The notes: generated by a model from the letters alone, not told the origin. Positions 55,972-64,000 are shown, numbered from the stretch's first letter. The stretch: DNA of 64,000 bases from Denitrobacterium detoxificans (GCF_001643775.1 NZ_CP011402.1:62001-126000), one strand, 5' to 3'. Numbers and translations are program-made.

Positions 55972-57282
55972 ATGTTCTCGCATGTTTCCCGTCATACTCA
56001 ATACTTGCTGGCGGAAGCCGCATTCGCCTTTGTCGCGGTTATTGCGGCAGTGTGTATGATCGTGATGGTCATCGACCCCATGCGCAACATGCAGCTCATG
56101 GTGGCTGTGGGCACCATTTTCACCATCAGCCTCATCATTCTTATTCGCCTCTGGCTCGACCCCGACCGCATTCGCGCCGTGCAGAGCAACGCCGTGCTGA
56201 AGCTGGCCAGCAAGATGGCTGCTAGTATGTCGGGTGGCCTGAACCAGACAAGCGCTCAGGAGATTTGCGAGGCTCTGCTGCCTGCCACCAGCGCCATTGC
56301 CGTGGCCATTACCGACGAGCGCGTGATTATCGGCTACGCAGGTAGCGGCAAGGAATACAACAAGCAGGGATCGCCCATTCGAACGGTTGCCACGCATGCC
56401 ACCATCGACGATGGAAAGATGCGCGTGCTTCATTCCTCGAGCGAAATTGGCTTTCCCGAAGACCATCACATCATCAACGCGGGCATCGTGGCCCCGCTCA
56501 TCGTGAGCGGCAAGGCCGTGGGCACGCTGAAGTTCTACTACCCGCGCCCGCGCAATATCAACGAGACGCAGCAGTCCATCGCCGCGGGCTTTGCCGAACT
56601 GCTTTCCACGCAGGTTGCGGCGTCGGCGCTGGAGGAGCAGAAGAAGCTCGCCACGTCGATGGAACTAAAGGCACTGCAGAGCCAGATCAACCCGCATTTC
56701 CTGTTCAACATCATCAATACCATCGCGTCGTTCGTGCGCACCGATCCCGACAAGGCGCGCGTGCTGCTGCGCGAATTTGCCACATTCTACCGTCGCACGC
56801 TCGAAGATGCGTCCGACCTTATCCCCCTGTCGCGCGAAATCGATCAGACGCAGCGTTACCTGACGTTCGAGATTGCGCGTTTCGGCGAGGAGCGCCTGCA
56901 GATGGAATCCGATATCCCCGCTTCGCTTTCCGGCAAGCTCGTTCCTGCGTTCATGGTGCAGCCCCTGGTGGAGAACTCGGTTAAGCATGCCATGCCCGCG
57001 CGCGGCACGCTGCATATTTCCGTGAAGGCATGGAGCGAGGGCGATGATTTGCTCATATCGATTGTGGATGACGGCGTGGGTATGAGCGAGGACAAGCGCC
57101 GCAACATTGCCGCCCCCGGTTCTTCCACGGGTTTGGGCATTGCCGTGCGCAATATCAACGAACGCATCTTGGGCTACTTCGGTCCCGATTCCTACATGGA
57201 CGTGCAGAGCGAAGAGGGCAAGGGAACTACGGTGACCCTGTTCTTGAAGGATTGCTGCAAAGGATTGAATAACCCCAGTTAG
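55972..57282 (+). CDS. LytS-type sensor histidine kinase
   Basis: 436 residues. Two N-terminal membrane helices (about 11-34 and 42-60), a GAF-like domain (about 95-215), the His_kinase family motif ALQSQINPHFLFN with phospho-acceptor His242, and an HATPase_c domain (PLVENSVKHA, DDGVGM, GLGIAVRNINERI). LytS proteins usually have a 5-7-helix 5TM domain; here only two helices are seen, so the input is more likely the GAF domain or the neighbouring permease. The partner is the LytTR regulator at 57520, after a 237-base gap. Confidence 0.92.
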   Translation: MFSHVSRHTQYLLAEAAFAFVAVIAAVCMIVMVIDPMRNMQLMVAVGTIFTISLIILIRLWLDPDRIRAVQSNAVLKLASKMAASMSGGLNQTSAQEICEALLPATSAIAVAITDERVIIGYAGSGKEYNKQGSPIRTVATHATIDDGKMRVLHSSSEIGFPEDHHIINAGIVAPLIVSGKAVGTLKFYYPRPRNINETQQSIAAGFAELLSTQVAASALEEQKKLATSMELKALQSQINPHFLFNIINTIASFVRTDPDKARVLLREFATFYRRTLEDASDLIPLSREIDQTQRYLTFEIARFGEERLQMESDIPASLSGKLVPAFMVQPLVENSVKHAMPARGTLHISVKAWSEGDDLLISIVDDGVGMSEDKRRNIAAPGSSTGLGIAVRNINERILGYFGPDSYMDVQSEEGKGTTVTLFLKDCCKGLNNPS

Positions 57283-57519
57283 AGCGCGTCTTTTGGTGAG
57301 ATTGCATCCATGGTCGTATATATGCGGACGCATGCCATATATTGTGGCTTGACGCATATGGTTCCAGACGCATACCGTATTCAGATGTAACACGTTTACG
57401 TCGTTACGGCGAACATGCGAAATTCTCGGATAAACGGCATGCGTTGTCATATACTTGGAACGGTAAATCGATGCGTACCACCACAATATGTGGGGTAGAC
57501 CGGTTGAAAGGAGCACCAC
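57283..57519. promoter_or_regulatory. AT-rich regulatory gap with three GACGCAT copies and a CCACA-ATA-TGTGG palindrome
   Basis: GACGCAT occurs at 57327, 57351 and 57367 (direct repeats). CCACA-ATA-TGTGG at 57481-57493 is a perfect palindrome, and a near copy in inverted sense (CCATATATTGTGG) lies at 57335-57347. Base composition drops sharply compared with the flanking genes. These may be LytTR-binding direct repeats or sites for another regulator. Confidence 0.5.
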
Positions 57520-58236
57520 GTGGTGCTGAAAGCTATTATCGTTGATGACGAAGCTCCTGCTCGTTCAGAGCTTAAGTTCCTGCTCGATGAGCTCGGCCAG
57601 ACGGAAGTCGTTGCCGAGGCTGCCAGCGTGCGCGAAGCTATCGAGAAGCTGAAGGACTATCCCTGCGATGTCATGTTCCTCGACATCAGTATGCCGGAGG
57701 CAAGCGGCCTGCAGCTGGCCGACGCCCTGCAGCATCTGAAGTTCCCGCCGGCCGTGGTGTTCGTTACCGCGTACAGCGAGTTCGCCATCGATGCCTTCAA
57801 GGTCAATGCCATCGATTACCTGGTAAAGCCCGTGGAAACCGAGCGCCTGTCTCAGGCAATCGCCCGCGTGAAGGAACATGTGGCGCTGCATGCCAAGGTT
57901 CAGAAGCTCGAGCGCATCCCCGTGGAAAAGGGCGGCAAGAAGATTCTCATCGGCATCGACAGCATCCGCTATGTCATGGCGCGCGACGATTACGCGTACC
58001 TGCAGACCGATACCGACAAGTACTTCAGCACCGTGAGCCTGGCCCAGCTGGAAAAGCGCCTCGATGGTCATGGATTCTTCCGCGTGCATCGCGGCTATCT
58101 GGTCAACCTTTCCCAGGTGGCGGAAGTCGAGTCCGTTTCCGGCGGCACGCTGCTGCTCACGCTCGATGGCTGTGAGGAAAAGGTTCCCGTTTCCCGCCGC
58201 CGTGTGTCTTCCCTGAAGAAAGCTCTGGGCCTGTAG
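57520..58236 (+). CDS. LytTR-family response regulator
   Basis: 238 residues. Receiver domain (1-120) with the acidic pair DDE at 9-11, phospho-acceptor Asp55 (MFLDISMP), Thr in FVTAYS, and Lys103 (YLVKP). The LytTR DNA-binding domain (about 130-238) contains IRYVMARDDYAYLQT, FFRVHRGYLVNLSQV and VPVSRRRVSSLKKAL. It binds direct repeats as a dimer to activate transcription. Start GTG at 57520, six bases after AAAGGAG; GTG at 57523 is also possible. Cognate of the kinase upstream. Confidence 0.93.
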   Translation: MVLKAIIVDDEAPARSELKFLLDELGQTEVVAEAASVREAIEKLKDYPCDVMFLDISMPEASGLQLADALQHLKFPPAVVFVTAYSEFAIDAFKVNAIDYLVKPVETERLSQAIARVKEHVALHAKVQKLERIPVEKGGKKILIGIDSIRYVMARDDYAYLQTDTDKYFSTVSLAQLEKRLDGHGFFRVHRGYLVNLSQVAEVESVSGGTLLLTLDGCEEKVPVSRRRVSSLKKALGL

Positions 58237-58258
58237 TTCGGCCTGGTCATAACAGTGC

Positions 58259-58292
58259 AACGCCCGGTTCGCTTATGCGGCCGGGCGTTTTC
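58259..58292 (+). terminator. Terminator of the response regulator
   Basis: 9-bp stem (AACGCCCGG and complement), 13-base loop, then TTTT. Between it and 58467 no gene or notable structure is seen. Confidence 0.8.
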
Positions 58293-58467
58293 GTGCGTGA
58301 TAGACGTGGCGTGCGGCGGAAACGCTTTGGGCGTTGAGTGCGCACCTCGGGAATTTGGGTCGCTTTAGGCATTCGGGCGCGTTGCGTGCAAATGCCAGAA
58401 GTCCGCGGGCACGTGCATGCTCGCGGGCTTCTCGTGCTTGGCTTATGCGTGGGGTACCGCCAAGCTG

Positions 58468-58887
58468 CTAGCCGATGATTTCCTCCCCGAAGCGGTAGAG
58501 CTCTTCGTTTGTCTTCTGCAAGCTGCAGCCGCGGTCGATGCAGAAGATGATGATGGCGTCGCGCCTGTTCTTCGAATACAGAAGGCTTGCGCCAGCCGCT
58601 TCGAGCGCGCGGTTGGTTTCGGTGAGGTTCAGCGCCATGGCAAGGGCGATTTGGAGCACCTTGTTACGGCTTGGTCGGCGTTGCCCCTTGAAGATCATGT
58701 AGCCGTAGGTGGGGATGATGTTGGCCATGCGCGTAACCTGGGCCTCTTCAAGACCCTTCTCTTTGAGCAGGGTCTGCAGGTATTCCGAAAGCGAACGCTC
58801 GGTGAATTCGTGCCCATCGATGAACTCGTCAACGCTGGGAGCGTTGAGCAGCTCGTCGAGCATCTTGTCAGTTAGCGGTTCTTGCAT
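58468..58887 (-). CDS. HTH (XRE-like) regulator linked to the kinase module
   Basis: 139 residues. An acidic N-terminal region (TDKMLDELLNAPSVDEFI, about 6-40), then an HTH-like unit (LSEYLQTLLKEKGLEEAQVTRMANI, YGYMIFKGQRRPSRNKVLQIA) and a helical C-terminus (LLYSKNRRDAIIIFCIDRGCSLQKTNEELYRFGEEIIG). I have seen this arrangement described beside Hanks-type kinases in Firmicutes and Coriobacteria (from memory, not checked). It is divergent from the lipoprotein gene; the intervening 142 bases hold a perfect 23-bp palindrome. Predicted role: autoregulator of the module, possibly itself phosphorylated. Confidence 0.8.
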   Translation of the reverse strand: MQEPLTDKMLDELLNAPSVDEFIDGHEFTERSLSEYLQTLLKEKGLEEAQVTRMANIIPTYGYMIFKGQRRPSRNKVLQIALAMALNLTETNRALEAAGASLLYSKNRRDAIIIFCIDRGCSLQKTNEELYRFGEEIIG

Positions 58888-58935
58888 GGGTTTCCTTTCT
58901 GTTTCAAGGGTACCCTACCCGAACTTTTTTGGCGC

Positions 58936-58958
58936 TTCATTAACTGCGAGTTAATGAA
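58936..58958. promoter_or_regulatory. Perfect 23-bp operator-like palindrome
   Basis: Arms TTCATTAACT and AGTTAATGAA with a GCG centre, midway between the divergent HTH gene and the lipoprotein gene. AT-rich in GC-rich DNA, it is a strong candidate operator for the adjacent HTH protein. Confidence 0.7.
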
Positions 58959-59029
58959 ATCGCTTTTCGCCTCAACCAAACTGGGTGGTGCCGTAACGGA
59001 GTGTTTCATATGTTTGAGAGGGGTAGATT

Positions 59030-59842
59030 ATGAACGCAGGGATAAGAATTCGCAGCGTGTTTGCCGCGTGCGTGGTGGTTGCTGCGCTCGTGGTTGGAGC
59101 GTGCATGACTGGTTGCTCGGGGTCTGGATCGCAGCAGTCGAATTCGTCTTCGACTACTCAGGAGCAGAAGAGCGAGTTCGTGGGCTATTGGCAGCTTGAT
59201 TCGGGAAAGGTGAAGGGGACGACCTATACGTCGGATCAGATTTCTCAGGCGCGGAAGCAGAATGGTTTCAATTACGTGATGGTTGTGAATGCCGATGGTA
59301 CGGGTTCCGTCACTTCGTCGGAGGATGACCCGTTCAAGTGGACGGAATCGGATGGGTTGGCGACAATTAAGTCTTCGGAAGCTGATGACGACTGGAGCGC
59401 AGTGGCTCAGATGGAAGATGGGAAGCTCTCTTTCCAGATGGGGTCGGATACGCTTCTTTTCACTCCCGTTGATGAATCGACGTACAAGACCGCATACGAT
59501 GCCCTTATGAATTCGTCCAGTTCTTCGTCGTCCTCCTCGAGCTCGTCAGGCTCCTCCAGTTCGTCTAGCTCCTCGAGCGATAGCGAGGTAACGCCTGAAC
59601 TCAAGTCCTTCCTGGACGAGTATGAGGCGTTCATTGACGAGTACGTCGACTTCATGAAGGAGTACAAGAGCTCGGGCAATGTCTCGTCGCTGCTGAGCAA
59701 GTATTCCAGCATCATGTCGAGGTACAGTTCGTTCATGGAGAAGTACAACGCTATCGATAAGGATTCGCTTTCCACTGCCGATGCGGCGTATTACGCCGAA
59801 GTGAGCGCACGCGTTACGCAGAAGCTTGCCGAAGTCATGTAG
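59030..59842 (+). CDS. Poly-serine lipoprotein of unknown function
   Basis: 270 residues. Lipoprotein signal with lipobox MTGC (Cys29), a Ser/Gln linker, a beta-rich domain (about 48-155: EFVGYWQLDSGKV, TLLFTPVDEST), a poly-Ser tract of about 28 residues (around 163-190), and a helical domain (ELKSFLDEYEAFIDEYVDFMKEYKSS and SSIMSRYSSFMEKYNAI) with a DUF6591-like look. Its role is unknown. It starts 142 bases from the divergent HTH gene. The kinase ATG is 66 bases after its stop, so co-expression is likely. Serine richness makes it a plausible substrate only if the kinase faced outward, which its motifs do not suggest. Confidence 0.8.
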   Translation: MNAGIRIRSVFAACVVVAALVVGACMTGCSGSGSQQSNSSSTTQEQKSEFVGYWQLDSGKVKGTTYTSDQISQARKQNGFNYVMVVNADGTGSVTSSEDDPFKWTESDGLATIKSSEADDDWSAVAQMEDGKLSFQMGSDTLLFTPVDESTYKTAYDALMNSSSSSSSSSSSSGSSSSSSSSSDSEVTPELKSFLDEYEAFIDEYVDFMKEYKSSGNVSSLLSKYSSIMSRYSSFMEKYNAIDKDSLSTADAAYYAEVSARVTQKLAEVM

Positions 59843-59908
59843 CGTTTGGCGAAATACGTTGTGAGGGGGGTCGCTCTGTGCGGCCCCTCTTTTGGTACGA
59901 TGGCCTGT

Positions 59909-61129
59909 ATGAACGAAGACTCTCTACATCAGGACCTAAGCAGCTACCTGCAGGCGCGTGAAGAGCGCGATCGGTATCGCGTCGATGCCGTGCTGAAGGA
60001 GTCTCCCTTCGAGATAACGCAGCGCGTATATCGTTCTAACCCCGACGATTCCGAAGATGGCCCGTATGTGCGCAAGATCTTTTCCGGCGAAGCCGATAAG
60101 CGCCAGGTGGGCGGCACGTATGGTTTGCTTTGGCGGGAGCAGCAGGCTGGCGGGGAGATGCGCAACCTGCCTTGTTTGTACGGTGTGTATGACGCTGTAG
60201 ATTCCCTTGAAGTGCTTATGGAATGCGTGGGTGGCACGTCGTTGCGCTCGCGCATACTTGCGCATCCCGAGCGACGGATGGCCCTTACGGCAACGGTGTT
60301 TCCGCAGGTGTGCGATGCCGTAGCGTCCTTGCATGATGCTTCGGTGGGCCCTATCATCCATCGTGATATCACGCCTTCGAATGTCATGTGCGATGGGGCG
60401 GACGACGGTCGTGTTCGTGCCGTTCTCATTGATTTCGGCGTTGCGCGCGTTCATAAGCGGGAAGCCACCGCCGATACTGCTCACTTTGGCACGGCTGCGT
60501 ATGCGGCGCCCGAGCAATACGGCTTTCGCCAGACCGACGTGCGTACCGATGTGTATGGCCTTGGGGCGTTGCTGGCGTTTTGCCTGCAAGCGCATGACCC
60601 CGTATGGTCTGGCAGGGGAGTGGAGTTTCGTGTTCCGGGGGTTCCCGAGGCGTTGGCTGCGGTGGTGAGGAAGGCGATGGCCTTCGACCCCGATGATCGC
60701 TATCAGACGGCTCGCGAGCTCAAGGAGGCGTTTCTCTGTGCGCTAGAAGGCCGCGTTGCTCCTCGAGCGCAGCAGGGTTCGCGTGTGCCTGCAGGGGTGG
60801 GTGTCGCATGGAATGCGCTGCTGCTCATTTTGTTCGTGGCCTGGACGGCGAGCATAGGATTCGCTTGGGCGAACAAACCGCTATTGCTTTTTGGTTGGCC
60901 GGTGGGGATGAAGGCGTTCCTCTTTGTAGTGTTTGCTGCGCTGTTCTTCGTCTTTCCTGCGGTACTCGTCTGGTTTGCCGCAGATAAGCGTAGGCTTCGC
61001 AGGAGGTTTCCTCGTATCGATCGTGGGTCCACGCGGAGGAATGTGCCCATCTTGCTGGTAGCACTGGTAGCGTGCCTGCTGCTGTTTGGCCTGCTCTGGT
61101 GGCTGATACGCGCCTTGGGTTTGCAATAG
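59909..61129 (+). CDS. Membrane Ser/Thr protein kinase (Hanks type) with C-terminal membrane helices
   Basis: 406 residues. Cytoplasmic kinase domain: candidate VAIK-type Lys56 (YVRKIF), HRDITPSNVM (151-160; Asp153 catalytic, Asn158 metal), DFGVAR (175-180) and APEQYG (200-205). The Gly-rich loop is poorly conserved (QRVYRSNPDDSEDG), so nucleotide binding may be atypical. Three membrane helices follow (about 302-321, 335-357, 380-401) with a basic loop (DKRRLRRRFPRI), and no PASTA repeats or outer domain. The start was moved to the ATG of MNEDSLHQ; upstream codons translate to a non-family stretch. Third member of the HTH/lipoprotein/kinase set. Confidence 0.85.
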   Translation: MNEDSLHQDLSSYLQAREERDRYRVDAVLKESPFEITQRVYRSNPDDSEDGPYVRKIFSGEADKRQVGGTYGLLWREQQAGGEMRNLPCLYGVYDAVDSLEVLMECVGGTSLRSRILAHPERRMALTATVFPQVCDAVASLHDASVGPIIHRDITPSNVMCDGADDGRVRAVLIDFGVARVHKREATADTAHFGTAAYAAPEQYGFRQTDVRTDVYGLGALLAFCLQAHDPVWSGRGVEFRVPGVPEALAAVVRKAMAFDPDDRYQTARELKEAFLCALEGRVAPRAQQGSRVPAGVGVAWNALLLILFVAWTASIGFAWANKPLLLFGWPVGMKAFLFVVFAALFFVFPAVLVWFAADKRRLRRRFPRIDRGSTRRNVPILLVALVACLLLFGLLWWLIRALGLQ

Positions 61130-61193
61130 GACGCTATACGGGCCGTCCATTGTTGGAGTGGGCTCAACTGCAGGGGCGAATGTCCGAATGTGA

Positions 61194-61228
61194 AAGGAGC
61201 CTGCAGCCAAGATGGCGGCAGGCTCCTT
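61194..61228. terminator. Shared hairpin between convergent kinase and PHP genes
   Basis: Perfect 11-bp stem (AAGGAGCCTGC and complement) with a 13-base loop; weak T-runs on both sides. Confidence 0.6.
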
Positions 61229-61255
61229 GTAGCGTATGAGGTGGATATGCAGCGT

Positions 61256-62095
61256 TTACAGCCCGGGTATGGGCTCGCACTCTTCGGCAGGTGCGATATG
61301 TGCGGCACGCAGGGCGTCCAGGAACGCGTCAGCCGAGCGCGTGGCGATGAGCTCGCGCGGGAAGTGCATCTCCTCTAGCAGCTTGGGGACGTAGCGGAAG
61401 TCTCCGATTTCGGCCGAGATGTGGCTATCGGTGTTCACGGCGATGGGCGTGTTGGTCTCCGCGCAGCGTTCAAGGATTTCCAGGCACATCTCGTGCGACT
61501 TCTCTACGTGCGTGAAGCTGTATTCGTTGATCTCGATGAGCTTGTGGTTCACGCGGGCGGCTTCCAGCACGGTGTCGATGTCGTAGCGAATGCCCGAACG
61601 GCCCGAGTGACCCAGCGTGAGCACCTTCGGGTGCTCGAGGGCGCATACGTACATATCGGTTGCCTGGCCAATGGTTGCGTTGCGTGCGAACCACTTGTTG
61701 TGAACGCTTGCGACCACGTAGTCGCAGCGGCGGAAGACGTAGTCCTGCATGGATATGGGTTCTACGGGCGTGCCGTCGATGCTGGTGGCGAATACGTCGT
61801 CGGCGCCATATAGGTCGCCGTGCAGGTTAACGATGTCCGCTTCAGCGCCATGCAGCAGTTTTACGCCGTGCCATTCGCGCGGCCATACGCGATAGTTGTT
61901 GTAGTACTGGTAGTTGCGAATGTCGCGCTGTAGGTACAGCATGTCGCTGAAATGATCGGTGCTGCCCAGCAGCTCGATGCCGCGTTCTGCGGCGGTGCGC
62001 ACGTTTTCTTCGATGGTGGAGTATGCGTGGCGGGAAAAGATGGTGTGCGTATGCGTGTCACATGCAAGGCGCAGAGGTTCGGTTTGCGTGCTCAT
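61256..62095 (-). CDS. PHP-domain phosphoesterase (YcdX-like)
   Basis: 279 residues of the polymerase-and-histidinol-phosphatase fold. Metal-binding motifs in order: DTHTHTIFSRHA, STDHFSD, HGAEADI, SVHNKWF, LTLGHSGR and NTDSHIS, enough for a trinuclear zinc site as in E. coli YcdX. It acts on a phosphorylated small molecule that cannot be named. There is a basic/Tyr-rich insertion after the second motif (NYQYYNNYRVWPREW). It is monocistronic, with a hairpin on each side. Confidence 0.9.
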   Translation of the reverse strand: MSTQTEPLRLACDTHTHTIFSRHAYSTIEENVRTAAERGIELLGSTDHFSDMLYLQRDIRNYQYYNNYRVWPREWHGVKLLHGAEADIVNLHGDLYGADDVFATSIDGTPVEPISMQDYVFRRCDYVVASVHNKWFARNATIGQATDMYVCALEHPKVLTLGHSGRSGIRYDIDTVLEAARVNHKLIEINEYSFTHVEKSHEMCLEILERCAETNTPIAVNTDSHISAEIGDFRYVPKLLEEMHFPRELIATRSADAFLDALRAAHIAPAEECEPIPGL

Positions 62096-62180
62096 GGCTG
62101 CCCTTTCGTTCGCGTGTCTTCCGTTCGTATTGTTCTCCCTCGTTTGGCGCGGCGCAAGCTCATCGGGAAATGATACGGCG

Positions 62181-62216
62181 TAAAAGCACGCGGGCGACCC
62201 CGTGAGGGGCCGCCCG
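62181..62216 (-). terminator. Terminator of the formate dehydrogenase gene
   Basis: Minus-strand 11-bp stem (one mismatch) around a GTGA-type loop, followed 4 bases later by CTTTTA. Confidence 0.65.
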
Positions 62217-62242
62217 CTACAGCATGAGGCTGAGGAGGCTAG

Positions 62243-64000
62243 TTATGCAAGGATGGTTTGTGCTTCTTTAACTTCCTCATCCTGAGCAGCGGCTTCGCCA
62301 GCCAGGAAGTCCTTCATCTCGTTGTACAGAGCGGTAACCTTGCGCTCTGCGGCAACCTGATCGGGAAGGGCGATGACCTGGCAAGCGGAGTGCTTGTCTT
62401 CGGGCGTGCCGGACAGGGGGTCGACCTGGTGCATGGTGAGGACGTTGCACTTGCCGATCCACCACTGGTAGGTCATGTAGACGGCACCCTTGTTGATGCG
62501 GTCGTCGATGATGGCACGCGTGTACACGGAGCCACGGCGCGACTTGACCTGAACGATGTCCTGGTCATTGATGCCACGCGCAGCTGCGTCGGCAGGATTC
62601 ATGTGAATCTCGCCCGGCTCGTCGGCGAGCGCGGTGAGGGTGCGGCAGTTGCCCGTCATGGAACGGCAGCTGTAGTGACCAACCTCGCGAACGGTGCACA
62701 GAACGAGGGGATATACCTCGTCGGGCGTCTCGGTCGGCTTGATGTAGTCGTGAGCCATCAGGATGGCCTTGTGGTCGGCCGTGGTGAACTGGCCGCCCTT
62801 GTACAGCGTGGGGGTGCCGGGGCAGTCGAGCGTGGGGATAGGCCACTGGGCATGGCCCGTGCCTTCCATCTTCTCGTACGTGGCGCCATAGAAGTTGGGG
62901 CATAGCTCGCGCATTTCGTCCCAAATCTCCTTGGTGTTGTTGTAGTGCATCGGGTAGCCCATGCGCGTGGACAGGTCGGCAAAGATCTCCCAGTCGTGAC
63001 GGCACTCGCCCTTGGGCGGTACGGCAGCGGTGAAGCGCTGGAACGTACGGTCGCTGGCGGAGAACACGCCGTCATGCTCGCCCCAGCTGGTGCCGGGCAG
63101 AACGACGTCGGCCAGAGCAGTGGTCTGCGTCATGAAGATGTCCTGGCTGATGAACAGGTCGAGTTTGCTAAGCGATTCGATCATGTCGGTAGAATCGGGC
63201 TCGGTCTGAACCGGGTCCTCGCCGAAGTTGTAGAACGCACGAATCTCGCCGCTCTTCGCGCCATGGGGCACGTCGGTGAGCTTGAAGCCCTCGCGGCCGG
63301 ACAGGAAGCCCTCGGGGAGGTTCCAGGCCTGCTCGAACTTGGCGCGCGCCTTCGGGTCGGCAACCTTCTGGTAGCCGGGGAACAGGCTGGGCCACATGCC
63401 CATGTCGCAGCTGCCCTGAACGTTGTTCTGGCCACGAACGGGAGCAACGCCTGCGGCATCGCGGCCGATCTGGTTGGTGATGCAGGCGATGGCGGCAATC
63501 GTATGGACCGTCTTGACGCCCTGGTTCTGCTGCGTAACGCCCATGCCCCAACCGATGATGGAGTTGGGGGACTCGGCGTACATGTGCACGGCGCGACGGA
63601 ACGTGGCCGGGTCGACGCCTGTGATGTCCTGTACGTATTCGGGGGTGTACTTGGAGATGACCTTCCACCACTCGTCGAAGCCGTTGGTGTGAGCGTCAAC
63701 GAATTCCTTGTCCATCAGGCCGTCGTTCACGATGACGTTCGCGAAGGCGTTCATGAAGGCCAGGTTGCAGCCGTTCTTGATGGGCATGTAGATGTCGGCG
63801 ATGCGGGCGCTTTCGGTAACGCGCGGGTCGGCGACGATGAGCTTGGCACCGCGGGCCTTGGCCTTCACGATGCGGCGGGCAACGATAGGATGCGACGCGC
63901 TGGGGTTGTAGCCAAACAGGAAGATGCAGTCAGCCTTTTCCATGTTCGGGATGGACACGCTCATGGCGCCAGAGCCCAGGGTGTCCATGAGGCCGATAAC
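62243..64000 (-). CDS. fdhF: Formate dehydrogenase H-type molybdopterin subunit (N-terminus outside window)
   Basis: The frame is open to the right edge; about 585 residues of a protein normally near 715 are visible. It closely follows FdhF of E. coli as remembered: FGYNPSASHPIVARRIVKAK, WGMGVTQQNQGV, VRGQNNVQGSCDMG, GEDPVQTEPD, QDIFMTQT, STSWGEHDG-like GTSWGEHDGVF, MGYPMHYNNTKEIWDE, FYGATYEKM, TVREVGHYSCRSMTGNC and MTYQWWIG. It oxidises formate (or reduces CO2) using a bis-MGD molybdenum/tungsten cofactor. The N-terminal [4Fe-4S] motif and the catalytic Sec/Cys position lie beyond the window. C-terminal tail is Glu/Ala-rich. Confidence 0.95.
   Translation of the reverse strand, partial: VIGLMDTLGSGAMSVSIPNMEKADCIFLFGYNPSASHPIVARRIVKAKARGAKLIVADPRVTESARIADIYMPIKNGCNLAFMNAFANVIVNDGLMDKEFVDAHTNGFDEWWKVISKYTPEYVQDITGVDPATFRRAVHMYAESPNSIIGWGMGVTQQNQGVKTVHTIAAIACITNQIGRDAAGVAPVRGQNNVQGSCDMGMWPSLFPGYQKVADPKARAKFEQAWNLPEGFLSGREGFKLTDVPHGAKSGEIRAFYNFGEDPVQTEPDSTDMIESLSKLDLFISQDIFMTQTTALADVVLPGTSWGEHDGVFSASDRTFQRFTAAVPPKGECRHDWEIFADLSTRMGYPMHYNNTKEIWDEMRELCPNFYGATYEKMEGTGHAQWPIPTLDCPGTPTLYKGGQFTTADHKAILMAHDYIKPTETPDEVYPLVLCTVREVGHYSCRSMTGNCRTLTALADEPGEIHMNPADAAARGINDQDIVQVKSRRGSVYTRAIIDDRINKGAVYMTYQWWIGKCNVLTMHQVDPLSGTPEDKHSACQVIALPDQVAAERKVTALYNEMKDFLAGEAAAQDEEVKEAQTILA

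Overview
The window reads as chromosome of a high-GC anaerobic actinobacterium of class Coriobacteriia, most likely family Eggerthellaceae; the genus cannot be fixed from the sequence. This is an inference from a dnaK-grpE-dnaJ-hspR operon with clpB (actinobacterial order, HspR control), a Tat-exported FAD reductase of the type expanded in gut Eggerthellaceae, an FdhF-type formate dehydrogenase, and a sortase-anchored giant surface protein. No rRNA, tRNA, CRISPR array, insertion sequence or phage gene was recognised.

Layout. 1-11.0 kb: the 3' end of one giant cell-wall protein made of alternating InlB-type and MucBP-like repeats, ending in LPRTG. 11.0-12.0 kb: palindrome-rich intergenic DNA, a 2x[4Fe-4S] ferredoxin and a candidate small RNA. 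12.0-19.0 kb: chaperone block dnaK, grpE, a zinc-finger-less dnaJ, hspR, clpB. 19.1-23.4 kb: TrkH potassium transporter with a 45-residue companion, a membrane OB-fold-like protein, RsgA GTPase and an amidohydrolase. 23.8-30.1 kb: addA/addB recombination nuclease, flanked by inverted copies of an intergenic repeat. 31.0-33.8 kb: a compact RiPP locus with a 63-residue precursor of five CGSADP repeats, a radical SAM/SPASM maturase, an MDR oxidoreductase and a divergent HxlR regulator. 33.9-39.5 kb: MscL, YigZ, iron alcohol dehydrogenase, a large membrane protein, and a thioesterase with an OhrR-like regulator. 39.6-43.6 kb: sbcC-sbcD. 43.7-49.3 kb: a MacB-like ABC transporter, a repeat-rich gap and a divergent trigger factor. 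49.3-53.6 kb: MerR regulator, MFS transporter and Tat FAD reductase, linked by a shared MerR-type promoter. 53.8-58.2 kb: glycosyltransferase, TauE/SafE permease and a LytS/LytR two-component pair. 58.5-61.1 kb: HTH regulator, poly-Ser lipoprotein and membrane Ser/Thr kinase. 61.3-64.0 kb: PHP-family hydrolase and the 3' part of fdhF.

The best candidate for a little-described system is the RiPP locus at 31-33.8 kb. Each core repeat carries a C-x3-D spacing, the spacing used for Cys-to-Asp thioether crosslinks in freyrasin-type ranthipeptides. The precursor is only 63 residues, and a perfect GTACTTAC/GTAAGTAC dyad overlaps the regulator's promoter.

The second theme is unexplained intergenic structure. 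There are two arrays of tandem hairpins whose stems vary in a compensatory way (30.66-30.98 kb and 47.50-47.88 kb), and two nested inverted-repeat elements that share a skeleton but have unrelated arm sequences (14.57-14.73 kb and 47.15-47.46 kb). The third is the HTH/lipoprotein/kinase module with a perfect 23-bp operator-like palindrome.
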